From Acidimicrobiia bacterium (GTDB taxonomy: Bacteria; Actinomycetota; Acidimicrobiia; Acidimicrobiales; Bin134), in contig JAJEGM010000053.1 in assembly GCA_022819825.1 (NCBI GenBank), positions 191,722 through 255,721 on the forward strand: DNA of 64,000 nucleotides. The letters are read 5' to 3'. The number at the start of each line of letters is the position of its first letter. Position 1 is the stretch's first letter. Shown here piece by piece: positions 42,918 through 52,698 of this stretch. A model generated the notes under the pieces. The model did not search any database and was not told the DNA's origin. It was given only the letters and a program-made list of their open reading frames with translations. A program made the position numbers and the translations under genes.

Positions 42918-43711
42918 TGGCCCGCGCCGCGGTGGTTCCCAGTACAAGGCTGGCGGTGGAGTACTGGCTATTGACTTATCGCCGCAACTGGAAGGGATCG
43001 ATCCTCACCAGCTTCTTGAGCCCGGTCCTGTTCCTAGCGGCCATGGGCCTGGGCCTGGGTTCGCTGGTCGATGCCGAGGTCGGTTCCGGTCGAGACCTGG
43101 GCGGGCTTGACTATCTGGACTTCCTGGCCCCTGGGCTTTTGGCCGGCAACGCCATGATGCTGGCCGTCAACGAGTCCACCTATCCGGTGCTGGGCGGCTT
43201 CAAGTGGTACCGCACATATATGGCCATGGCCGCCTCCCCGCTGCGGGGCCGCGACATCCTGCTAGGCCACTTCGCCTATATGGCCTTCCGGGTGACGTTG
43301 GCCAGCTTCGTGTTCTTGGGGGTCATGGCCGCATTCCGGTCGGTGTCGTCGCCGCTGGCGGTGTTGGCCCCGTTCTGCGCCGCCCTGTGCGGCATGGCCT
43401 TTGCCACTCCCACCGCGGCTTTCGTCGCCACTCGGATCAACGCTGACAACTTCAGCACCTACACCCGATTCGTGATCATGCCCATGTTCTTGTTCTCGGG
43501 GATCTTCTATCCGGTATCCCAACTCCCCATCGTGCTTGAGCAGCTCGCCTGGCTCACTCCGGTGTGGCACGGGGTGAGGCTGTGCCGGGCGTTGAGCACC
43601 GGAAGCGGAGTGAATTGGGAGTTGGCCGGTCATTTGGCCTATCTGGTGGCGCTAATACTTGCTGGCACGCTGGTCGCCAGCCGGACCTTTACCAAGAGGC
43701 TGTACGAATGA
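42917..43711 (+). CDS. ABC-2 type permease
   Basis: overlapping gene, multiple TM, family-like GIFYPVSQLP. Confidence 0.88.
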
Positions 43712-44535
43712 GCCTGGTTAGCCAGGGGCGCCGACCCAACCGGCTGGGATTGGCCGCGACGGCGGGCTTGCTGCCGTCACGGCGATTCGCCCGCGTCGTG
43801 GAGCGGAACATCACCGTGTACCGACGCACCTGGGTCACGTTGTTGTCCGGGTTCTTCGAGCCGGTCTTCTACCTGCTGTCCATCGGAATCGGAATTGGAG
43901 AGTTGGTAGGCGATGTCACCGTGGGAGGACGAACCGTCGACTACCGCACGTTCGTGGCCCCGGGGCTGCTGGCCACCTCGGCCATGAACGGCACCTTCTA
44001 CGACAGCACGATGAACATGTACTACAAGCTCACCTGGGCCAAGATCTACGACGCCGTGCTAGCCACCCCGGTGGGCGTGGTGGATTTGGCCCTGGGCGAG
44101 ATGGGCTGGTCGGTGCTGCGGGCCACCCTCTATTCCGGCGGCTTCCTGGGCATCATGGCCGGACTCGGCCTGGTGGACTCGTTCTGGGCCATTGCCGCAT
44201 TGCCGGGAGCGACACTCAGCGGCTTCACATTCGCCGCCCTGGGCATGGCCGCCACCAGCTACATGCGGAGCTGGAACGACCTCGACCTGGTAACCGTGCC
44301 GCTCATCGTGCAGTTCCTGTTCTCCGCCACCTTCTTCCCGCTTGACACCTACCCCCGCGCCGTGCAATTCCTAGTGCAGGCCACCCCCCTCTACCACGGC
44401 GTAGCCATGGAACGAGCCTTCATCGCCGGCGACATCAGCCTCGACCTACTCACCCACATCGCCTACTTGCTGGCCCTAGCCGCCGCCGGCGCTTTCATAG
44501 CCAGCCGCCGCCTCGGCCAACTTCTGACCCCGTAA
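43708..44535 (+). CDS. ABC-2 type permease
   Basis: ATGA overlap with preceding gene; ATFFPLDTYP. Confidence 0.88.
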   Translation: MSLVSQGRRPNRLGLAATAGLLPSRRFARVVERNITVYRRTWVTLLSGFFEPVFYLLSIGIGIGELVGDVTVGGRTVDYRTFVAPGLLATSAMNGTFYDSTMNMYYKLTWAKIYDAVLATPVGVVDLALGEMGWSVLRATLYSGGFLGIMAGLGLVDSFWAIAALPGATLSGFTFAALGMAATSYMRSWNDLDLVTVPLIVQFLFSATFFPLDTYPRAVQFLVQATPLYHGVAMERAFIAGDISLDLLTHIAYLLALAAAGAFIASRRLGQLLTP

Positions 44536-44542
44536 GGAATGC

Positions 44543-44899
44543 TCAGTCGGGCTGGCGGATGATGGTTCCAGGCTCTATGCCGGAGTCAGGGCCGATGCCA
44601 TCGAGTTTGAGGGCCATGAGCATGTGGAACTCGTCCTCGTTCTGCACGGTGTGGTCGATGGAGGCAACCGATGTGGATACTGCCTGATCGCCGACGTCAA
44701 CCACAAGGGCGTCGCCCACTTGAACTCGGCCGGCAGTGGCCCGCCCGATGACGAAGAAATCGTCGGCTGACATGGCCTCGGTGCGCACCACCTCAAGTTG
44801 GAACAACTCTTTGCTGCGGCGCCACCGCTTGAAGAACGTCCGCCAGTTGCGGGGCTGGTCGTCCCACTCCCCCTCCACGATGCCCGGCGAGTTGCTCAC
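44543..44899 (-). CDS. hypothetical protein
   Basis: ORF with consistent codon use; start uncertain. Confidence 0.5.
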   Translation of the reverse strand: MSNSPGIVEGEWDDQPRNWRTFFKRWRRSKELFQLEVVRTEAMSADDFFVIGRATAGRVQVGDALVVDVGDQAVSTSVASIDHTVQNEDEFHMLMALKLDGIGPDSGIEPGTIIRQPD

Positions 44900-44917
44900 A
44901 ATTGGCAAACTAGTGCA

Positions 44918-46123
44918 ATGAGTGACCGCTACACCATCATCTCGGCTGACTGCCATGCCGGCGCCAACCACGAGACCTACCGCGGATTTCTCGAGTCGAA
45001 GTACCACGACGATTTCGACGCCTGGCGGGAGAAGTACCGCAACCCATTCCGCGACCTCCAAGACGGGGGCCGGGTGCGCAACTGGGACAACGAGCGCCGT
45101 CTAAGCGACCTGTACGCCGACGGGCAGGTGGGCGAGGTGGTGTTCCCCAACACCGTGCCCCCATTCTTCCCCAGCTTCATCCTGTTCGCCCGCCCGCCCC
45201 GAGCCGATCAGCTTGAGCACCGCTTGGCCGGGATCCGGGCCCACAACCGCTGGCTGGCCGACTGGTGCGCCCAGTACCCCGACCAGCGGGCCGGGATCGG
45301 CCAGACCTTCTTGAACGACGTGGACGAGGCCATCAAAGACGTGGAGTTCATCGCCGCCAACAACCTGCGTGGTGGTGTACTCATTTCCGCCATCCCGCCC
45401 GACTGCAAAGACCTCGCCCCCCTGTACGACCCGGCGTACGACCCATTCTGGGCCGCCTGTGAAGACCTCGGTGTGATCGTGAACAGTCACGGCGGCACCG
45501 GCGTGCCCAACTACGGCAAGTACTCGGTGTCCGACCTGCTGTTCATCACCGAGGTGAGCTTCTACTCCCACCGGCCCTTCTACCAGCTGCTGCTGTCGGG
45601 GGTGTTCGAGCGCTTCCCCAAGCTCAAGTTCGTGATGACCGAGCAGGGCTGCGCCTGGCTGGTGGGGGCACTGTCCCACATGGACGAGACCCTGGCCAAG
45701 ATCCGCGACACCGGCCGCATGGGCGAGATGCGCTACGACGAGAGCCACATCCTGCCCAAGAGCGCAACCGAGTACTTCCAGCAGAACTGCTGGGTGGGAA
45801 TCAGCCAGCCGGGCCACGAAGACGCCGCCGCCCGCGAGGTGCTGGGTTCGCACAAGGTGATGTGGGGGTCTGACTACCCCCACAACGAGGGCACCGGGCC
45901 CTATACCCGCGAGCACCTGCGCCAGGTGTTCTGCGACACCGACCCGATGGAACTCCAACAGATTCTGGCCGGCAACGCCGCCGACCTGTACGGGTTCGAC
46001 CTCGACGCCCTGGCCCCGCTGGCCGCCCAGCACGGCCCGACTCACGACGAGATCGCCGTCCCCCTCAATCAATTGCCCGCTGAGCCCAACGAAGCGCTGC
46101 TCAAGAACGTCATCGCCGCCTGA
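44918..46123 (+). CDS. amidohydrolase (amidohydrolase-2 type)
   Basis: TIISADCHAGANHETYRGFLE; MTEQGCAWL; VMWGSDYPHNEGT. Confidence 0.9.
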   Translation: MSDRYTIISADCHAGANHETYRGFLESKYHDDFDAWREKYRNPFRDLQDGGRVRNWDNERRLSDLYADGQVGEVVFPNTVPPFFPSFILFARPPRADQLEHRLAGIRAHNRWLADWCAQYPDQRAGIGQTFLNDVDEAIKDVEFIAANNLRGGVLISAIPPDCKDLAPLYDPAYDPFWAACEDLGVIVNSHGGTGVPNYGKYSVSDLLFITEVSFYSHRPFYQLLLSGVFERFPKLKFVMTEQGCAWLVGALSHMDETLAKIRDTGRMGEMRYDESHILPKSATEYFQQNCWVGISQPGHEDAAAREVLGSHKVMWGSDYPHNEGTGPYTREHLRQVFCDTDPMELQQILAGNAADLYGFDLDALAPLAAQHGPTHDEIAVPLNQLPAEPNEALLKNVIAA

Positions 46124-46234
46124 CAGGGCTGGTCGACAACAGAGCTAGCCGCATTGGCCTGATCCACACGCGTCTTTCGGCAAGCCCAAGAGAGCCAAGG
46201 GGAACCAAAGACCATCACTGGGCGTCGTTGCCAG

Positions 46235-46771
46235 GTGATGAAGACTATCCCTTGGATGGCTTCGGGAGTTTCAGAGGGCAACCAGCCGATTTGGCACGGG
46301 CCTACGACAACTGGCGAGATTCCGCGGCTGACGAGCTTCGACGACCTGTACCGAGACGAATACGGGCCGATGGTGCGCCTCGCCCGAGGGTTGGTGGATG
46401 TGCAGGAAATCGCAGAAGAGATCGTCCAGGACGCCTTTGCCAGGGTGTACGAGCGCTGGAGTCGGCTCGACCAACCCGGCGGCTACCTGCGTACCGCGGT
46501 GGTAAACGGCGCCCGCAGTGAGCTGAGGAAGCGAGAAGTAAGGCGGCGGATTGGCCTTCGGCCGTTCATTCCCCCCCAACCTGAGGATCAGGACTACCTG
46601 CTGGATGCCCTCGACCAGCTCTCACCCCGTCAGAAGACCGTCCTTGTCTTGAAGTTCTACGCCGATATGACCGAAAAGGAGATCGCCCAGGCCATGGGGG
46701 TGCGGCCGGGCACGGTGAAAAGCGCCACCTCCCGAGGATTGGCCGAGCTGCGAAAGGTGGTGGATCAATGA
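46235..46771 (+). CDS. SigE-family/ECF RNA polymerase sigma factor
   Basis: FDDLYRDEYGPMVRLARGLV...EIAEEIVQDAFARVYERW; LSPRQKTVLVLKFYADMTEKEIAQAMGVRPGTVKSATSRGLAEL. Confidence 0.92.
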   Translation: MMKTIPWMASGVSEGNQPIWHGPTTTGEIPRLTSFDDLYRDEYGPMVRLARGLVDVQEIAEEIVQDAFARVYERWSRLDQPGGYLRTAVVNGARSELRKREVRRRIGLRPFIPPQPEDQDYLLDALDQLSPRQKTVLVLKFYADMTEKEIAQAMGVRPGTVKSATSRGLAELRKVVDQ

Positions 46772-48738
46772 GCGACGAGCGCCGCAACCCTGAGAACCCG
46801 ACTACCGCCGACGATCAGGCCCTCGGCGAGGCCTTGGGCTCCGCCATCCGAGGACGGGTCGATGCCCCGGCTGCCCGGCCACCGGTGTCATCGATTGCCG
46901 AGCGGGCCGCCGCCCGGGCCAAGGCCCGCAACGCCCAGAGGGCGGTTGTGGGCATCGCCGCTTCGGTTGCCCTGGTAGCTGGTGGAATCGCCGCCTGGAA
47001 TGCCTTTGAAGAGGACCAGCCCTCTGAAGTCATCGTGGTCGATGATCCCACTGCCTCCCCTGTGCCCGAGCCGAGTGCAGAACCGACCCCGGCACCAGCC
47101 TCGGAAACTCCGAATGAGCCAGAAGACGCGCCCCAGACTGATCCTGAGGTTGGCTCCGAACCCAAAACGCCGGAGAGCCTGTCCACCATCCCAGCGGTCG
47201 CCTGGACAGAGTTCGAGCCAGCCCAGGTTTTCGGTGCGGGCTTGCCCGACCTCCATCACATCATGTCTGTAGGCGACGGTCGGATACTGGTCCAGGCCTA
47301 CGGCCCCGATGGCAACCAGGTCATGGCCACTGAGAACGGCCGCGACTGGACCGTGGTTCCCATGCCAGCAGACTTCACACCCGAGAGATTCGACATCGCT
47401 GGGGATCGCTGGCTGGTAACTGGATCGAGATTCAACGAAACCAGCTTCGAGACCCAGGCGTTCTTCTCTGACGACCGAGGAACCACGTGGACTGATCTAG
47501 CCCTCGACATTGTTGATCTCGACGAGACCTCCCGTGTCGAAGCCGCAGCGGTGTCCGGGCAGAACATAGTGGTGGCGGTCGAGAGCCGCGTCCACGTCGA
47601 CATCGCCGCGGTAATCGTGGCTCGTGGCCTGGTGCCCGACAAAGAGTCGATAAGGGGCTGGATGGGCGTGGAAGGCAATACAGTGAGCTTTACTCGAGAC
47701 GAGTCGTCGCCACCCGAGTCGTTTGAACTGACCGCCCAGGAGGAGGATTTCCTCTACGGAGGCGACCGGAGCTTCATCCGCATCTTCCACAGCGACGGCG
47801 GAACTGCGGAACTCGTGGCCGAGTATTCGGGCTGGGATGTTGCCGGTTACGGCGCGACCGATGGCTTCCACCTTTTGATGCTGGCCGACGAGGGGGCGCT
47901 GGAACTCACCTCCCCAGATGGCCGCCAATGGAGCCAATCTCCTTTGTCCACTGGTGATGGATCTCCCGTCGACCGCCTCTCCAACTACTACGGGTCAACC
48001 AATGAGACGGTCTGGACATCGGGTGGAACAGCAGGCGAGTACCGAGTCGAGCGTCTCAATGGCGTGTACACCACCCCCCTGGCCGCTGAGCTTCCGGAAG
48101 GCATTGCCCATGTGAATCGCCTCTCAGTCGGCCCTTCGGGCATCGCCATGGTGGCGGTGCCCGGAAGCTTCCCGGACGCCGGCCTCGAGTTGAACTTGCG
48201 GGTCGCCAAAGACGGTTACGAACTGCGCTACGCCGAACCCGAGGGCGGCTTCACCTTGTGGGACTTGACCGAGGACGCAGCCGTCTACGTATTCGATGCC
48301 GAGGGCGAGCAGAGCAACATGCTCCCTGAGGGCATCCGAGTCGTGGAGGGCGGCGACGGCACTCCCGAACTGCTGGTCTTTGAAGATCCGGAGACCGGCG
48401 AACATCTTGTGTCGTTCACCAGGGAAGAACTGGAACCTTGGGCGAACGCTGAGAGCTTTTTGGCCGCGCCAGACATCAGACCCCAGCGGGTTGAAGCGTG
48501 GGTGGGATGGTCGGCCGACGGCACCAACTGGGTGTGGCAGACCCTTTCCGAAGCCTTTGGCCTGACTGGCCTCTCCGATGTTGAGAAAGAGCTCACCAAC
48601 GTGGAACTGGCCGTGGGCAGCGACTTCGTGATCGCCCGTGTCCAGCCCAACCAAGTCGATCCCTCCGATACCCCCGGCGACGACAGCCTCATGGTCACCG
48701 GCGAACCCGCCCGCTGGTTCATCGCCACCTTGCAGTGA
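46768..48738 (+). CDS. single-pass membrane protein, putative anti-sigma factor with large extracytoplasmic domain
   Basis: ATGA overlap with sigma gene; cytoplasmic N-terminus, TM AVVGIAASVALVAGGIAAW, Pro/Glu linker, approx 500 aa ectodomain. Confidence 0.65.
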   Translation: MSDERRNPENPTTADDQALGEALGSAIRGRVDAPAARPPVSSIAERAAARAKARNAQRAVVGIAASVALVAGGIAAWNAFEEDQPSEVIVVDDPTASPVPEPSAEPTPAPASETPNEPEDAPQTDPEVGSEPKTPESLSTIPAVAWTEFEPAQVFGAGLPDLHHIMSVGDGRILVQAYGPDGNQVMATENGRDWTVVPMPADFTPERFDIAGDRWLVTGSRFNETSFETQAFFSDDRGTTWTDLALDIVDLDETSRVEAAAVSGQNIVVAVESRVHVDIAAVIVARGLVPDKESIRGWMGVEGNTVSFTRDESSPPESFELTAQEEDFLYGGDRSFIRIFHSDGGTAELVAEYSGWDVAGYGATDGFHLLMLADEGALELTSPDGRQWSQSPLSTGDGSPVDRLSNYYGSTNETVWTSGGTAGEYRVERLNGVYTTPLAAELPEGIAHVNRLSVGPSGIAMVAVPGSFPDAGLELNLRVAKDGYELRYAEPEGGFTLWDLTEDAAVYVFDAEGEQSNMLPEGIRVVEGGDGTPELLVFEDPETGEHLVSFTREELEPWANAESFLAAPDIRPQRVEAWVGWSADGTNWVWQTLSEAFGLTGLSDVEKELTNVELAVGSDFVIARVQPNQVDPSDTPGDDSLMVTGEPARWFIATLQ

Positions 48739-48868
48739 CGATGAACTCGTCCTCCACCTCGGATAGGACGGTGGAACTGCTGTAGGCGGTTGGTGCGTCC
48801 CCTCCGCACCAACCGCCCGCAGCACCGCTCGCAAGCCCCGCTGGCTGGCCGCCACTTAGACTCGGCAC

Positions 48869-50029
48869 ATGATCATCGATGTGGATACCCACTGGGAGAT
48901 CACGGGAGACTCGGCCGAGGTCGACCCCATGAAGCCGTGGACGGATCAGATTCCCGACAATCGGACACATCTGGCCAACGCCATCGCTGGCGACCTGCTC
49001 CAGGTTCTTCCCGCCGATCGCCTGCCAAGCCCAGCGGAACTCCTGCCCAAGCTGTTCGAGCGGGCCAAAGACTCGGGCGGACCGGTCATACTCCACCCCC
49101 GCCATGACTCCACTGCGGCCGAGCGGGTGGCTTGGATGGACTCGGTGGGCATCGACCACTGCCTGGTCAATCCCGGCGGTTACTGGCAGAAGCTCGACTA
49201 CCTGCGGCCCGATGATCGGGTGATCGCCGCCCAGCGATGCAACGACTTCCTCACCGAGCAGCTTTGGGATCAACGTGACCGGCTCCATTCGGTGGCCACT
49301 ATTGATTTCTCAGACTTGGACGATGCGGTAACTGAGTTAGAGCGGTGCCGAGAACGAGGGGCCCGGGCGTTCTTCCTCTATACCTGCCGGGGCGCGCCCG
49401 TCGGGGGCCCGCCCGGCCACCCCGATTGGGACAGGGTGTGGGCCGCGGCCACCTCCTTGGGCATGGTGGCGGTGATCCACGTAGGCAACACCGAATCGGA
49501 CTTCTCGAAGTGGGCCGACATCGGCTGGGACCTGCCCGACGGGGCCGGCATCGGCGGGCTGATCCGGCTGGCCAACACCCAGCGGCTCCATGCCGCTCAG
49601 AACCTCATCGCCAGCATGCTGTTCGGCGGGGTGTTCCACCGGTTCCCCAACCTCACCGTGCTGGTGGAGGAGATGCGCGCCGGATGGCTGCCCTGGTACG
49701 TGGCCACGCTGTCGCGCCAGTGCCTTTCGTCGCCGTCTCTGGGTGATTGGCCGTGGCCGGTCAGCGGCGAGGACATGCTGCACCGCAACCTGCGGCTCAC
49801 TCCCCTGCCCGGCTTCGGCGACACCGACGCCCTCGACGTGCTGGCTGAGCTGCCCGACATGGTGGTGTTCTCCTCCGACTACCCCCACCAGGAGGGCAAC
49901 GCCGACCCCATCGAGCTCTACCAACCAGCGCTCAATGGTCTCGACGACGGGGTGAGGACCGCGTTCATGGGAGCGACCAGCGCCGAGTGCTTCGCCCGTA
50001 TCGGCGATCCGCTGCCCGCGGTGGGCTGA
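48869..50029 (+). CDS. amidohydrolase (amidohydrolase-2 type)
   Basis: MIIDVDTHWEITGD; VEEMRAGWLPWYV; VVFSSDYPHQEGN. Confidence 0.88.
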   Translation: MIIDVDTHWEITGDSAEVDPMKPWTDQIPDNRTHLANAIAGDLLQVLPADRLPSPAELLPKLFERAKDSGGPVILHPRHDSTAAERVAWMDSVGIDHCLVNPGGYWQKLDYLRPDDRVIAAQRCNDFLTEQLWDQRDRLHSVATIDFSDLDDAVTELERCRERGARAFFLYTCRGAPVGGPPGHPDWDRVWAAATSLGMVAVIHVGNTESDFSKWADIGWDLPDGAGIGGLIRLANTQRLHAAQNLIASMLFGGVFHRFPNLTVLVEEMRAGWLPWYVATLSRQCLSSPSLGDWPWPVSGEDMLHRNLRLTPLPGFGDTDALDVLAELPDMVVFSSDYPHQEGNADPIELYQPALNGLDDGVRTAFMGATSAECFARIGDPLPAVG

Positions 50030-50033
50030 GAAC

Positions 50034-51191
50034 TCAGCGCCCCACGGGCTGCATGTAGAAAGTGATGCCGCTGGGGGCCTCTTGCTCGGTGAGTGCGTCG
50101 CGGGCGGCAGCCAAGGTCTTGCCCGCCTCAGTCTCCTCGTAGAACCAGGCTTCGGCTTGCCGTGCCCCCGGAGGCGGGCCGCCGGCCAACTCCAGGGCGG
50201 CCTCCTGGTAGTAGGCCCGGATGTCATGGGCGATCGCGATGGTGTCCAACCGGGGCCCGTACACCTCTTTCCAGTGTTCTCCGGCAGCCACCCGCTCGAG
50301 GTCGCCAAGCGCTGCGGCCACGCCGTCGGCATCGACGGCCCGGCCCACCTCGGTGGCGCCCCGTCGGGCCACCGCCCGGTCGTAGGCGGCCCGCAGACCC
50401 TGGGCCTCATCGATAGACGGCGCGATATCAGGGTCGTAGCGGGGTGGCAGCGCACAGGCCAGAGGCGTCTCTACCGCTTCCACCACTTCGGGATAGTCCA
50501 CCAGCACTGGGCCTGAGGGGGCGTTGAGCAAGTCGAATGCTGCGGCAAGCACGCGGTGTTGGAATTGGGCGTTGTCGGGCATGCCCAACGGGCGGCCCAG
50601 GGGAAACTCGCAGTAAAGAACCCTGGGAACGTTCATCCGCTCAGCCACCGGGCGCATCGATGCCAATACCACGGTGGCAATCCCGGCATCCTCCAGCACG
50701 TGGGCCAGCACACACACGGTGCGCGTGCACAGCGGTCAAACCGGGGTCAAGATGGCCACATCCACCCCGTCGGCCCGCAACTCGGCCGCGGCGGCGGGTC
50801 CGGTATCAAGACGCACCTCCGACACCGTGTCGGGCTGGTTGCCGGCGAAAGCCACATGCCGGGGTGCCACTGCCCCGATGGTTCCGTCAGCGGCCAATTG
50901 CTCCAACCGGTCGATGGGATACACCACGTTGTGATCGGACACATACGCAGCCCGGTCGAAGTTCGAGCTCCAATGGCCCAAGATCAGCTCCCGGTCACCC
51001 CGGTCGAGCATCCGATAGCTGGTATCCCCACGACCTTCGAAGCGGTCTTGGTCGGCCCGGTGCAATCCCGCACTGGTCACTATGGCCACCGTGGCCTCGC
51101 TGAGCGGCGGCGGGGACGCCCACGGTGTGGACTCGAATTCCGGCACGGGCAGGTTGGCCATCATGTCGCGCATCACTTGATCACTGGACAT
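50034..51191 (-). CDS. GrdB-like (glycine/sarcosine/betaine reductase selenoprotein B family) protein with in-frame UGA read as Sec
   Basis: two same-frame ORFs joined through TGA 50738-50736: ...GVDVAILTPV-U-PLCTRTVCVLAHVLEDAGIATVVLASMRPVAERMNVPRVLYCEFPLGRPLG... Confidence 0.8.
50696..50738 (-). promoter_or_regulatory. putative bacterial SECIS element (GrdB-like gene)
   Basis: GCGCAC-CGTGT-GTGTGC upper hairpin, loop starts 18 nt after TGA; flanking GCAC/GTGC lower stem. Confidence 0.55.
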
Positions 51192-51216
51192 GGGCCTACT
51201 CTCCCATAGCCAGGGG

Positions 51217-52698
51217 CTACCGGTCTGATTGAAGTGGGAACGACCTCCGGCGCAGCTCCGCATACCGGGCTCGCACTTCTTCGCCCGCGATGCCGACTGG
51301 AGGCTCCACCTGCTCTCCTCTCCCCAGCGGCCAGTCGGCAGCGACCTCAGCAGGGTGGCGGTCAGAGGCAACTGCCGCAGCTTGCACCGCCGCGCCCACC
51401 GCCACCGTCTCATCGTCTTCGGGCACGGTGACCCACTCGCCGTGCAGCGCGGCAGCTCGAAGCCGATAGGCCTTCGAACGGGCCCCGCCGCCGATGAGGT
51501 GGAGCGTGCCGCTCACATTCACCCCGGCGGCCCGCAGAGCGTCGAGACCGTCGAACAGCCCGCAGAGCACCCCGTCGTGGGCGGCCAGGGCCAGCTCCTC
51601 GCGGGTGGTGTCGTTTCGCAGCCCGGCCAACAGCCCGGCGGCCTCGGGCAGGTCGGGTGTGCGCTCCCCATCGAAGTAGGGAACCAGAACCGGAGGGTTC
51701 GGGCCGTCGGGTGCAGCCAGCGCCAGCTCGGCCAGGCCAGCGGCATCCACGCCGAGCCATTGGGCCACCGTGTCGGTGACCCGGGTGGCGTTGAGAGTGC
51801 ACACCAGGGGCAGGAAGCCGCCGCCGGCGTCGGCGAATCCGGCGACTGCGCCCGAGGGGTCACTGGTCGGTGTCCGGGACACCGAATAGGCCGTGCCAGA
51901 AGTGCCCAGGGAGATGACCGCGTCGCCCGGCTTCAGCCCGAGGCCGAGGGCCGCCCCCATGTTGTCGCCGGTGCCGGGGCCGACCAGCACCGATTCCGGC
52001 AGACCTAGCGCGGCGGCTGCATCAGGGGTGATCTCCCCAGCAGCAGCGTCGGGGGCCAGCACTCGGGGCAGGCGCGGCAGCCAGCTTTCCGGGTCACCCA
52101 CCGCTAATCCCAAGAGATCATCAGCCAGTTCGTTTCTGGCGGGATCGAACCACCCGGTGCCCGAGGCGTCACCGCGGTCGGTGACATGGGCACCGGTCAG
52201 CCGCCAGGTGAGCCAGTCGTGGGGCAACATGATCTGGGCGATCCGGTCGCCCAGCTCGGGCTCGTGTTCGAGCACCCAGGCCAGCTTGGCAATGGTGAAC
52301 GACGCCAGCGGCACCGATCCGCAGCGCTCGGCCCACTGCTCTGCGCTGTGACGAGCCACCAAATCTCGGGCCTGAGGTGCGGAGGTCGTGTCGTTCCACA
52401 GCTTGGCCCGACGCAAGACCTCTCCGTCCTCGTCTACCAGCACCAGTCCGTGCTGCTGGCCGGCCACACTCACTGCCGCCACGTTGCCCCGGTCGGCATC
52501 TGTGAATTGGGCAAAGCAGGCTGACAACGCCTCCCACCAGGTGGCCGTACCCTGCTCGCTCACCGGCGGGTCCCAGCACGCGTGGGTATGCGGGGAACTG
52601 GTCCGGTCCACCAGCCGACCCGAGTCGATTTCTCGCAATTCGACCTTGGTGGACTGGGTGGAGGAGTCCACCCCGGCCACCAGCGCGCGGTTCGCCAT
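51217..52698 (-). CDS. xylB: xylulokinase
   Basis: ALVAGVDSSTQSTKVELRE; GTGDNMGAALGLGLKPGDAVISLGTSGTAY. Confidence 0.93.
   Translation of the reverse strand: MANRALVAGVDSSTQSTKVELREIDSGRLVDRTSSPHTHACWDPPVSEQGTATWWEALSACFAQFTDADRGNVAAVSVAGQQHGLVLVDEDGEVLRRAKLWNDTTSAPQARDLVARHSAEQWAERCGSVPLASFTIAKLAWVLEHEPELGDRIAQIMLPHDWLTWRLTGAHVTDRGDASGTGWFDPARNELADDLLGLAVGDPESWLPRLPRVLAPDAAAGEITPDAAAALGLPESVLVGPGTGDNMGAALGLGLKPGDAVISLGTSGTAYSVSRTPTSDPSGAVAGFADAGGGFLPLVCTLNATRVTDTVAQWLGVDAAGLAELALAAPDGPNPPVLVPYFDGERTPDLPEAAGLLAGLRNDTTREELALAAHDGVLCGLFDGLDALRAAGVNVSGTLHLIGGGARSKAYRLRAAALHGEWVTVPEDDETVAVGAAVQAAAVASDRHPAEVAADWPLGRGEQVEPPVGIAGEEVRARYAELRRRSFPLQSDR

Noticed and set aside
50034-50717. Independent CDS starting GTG at 50717
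   Set aside because: In frame with the upstream ORF and part of one conserved GrdB-like protein across the UGA
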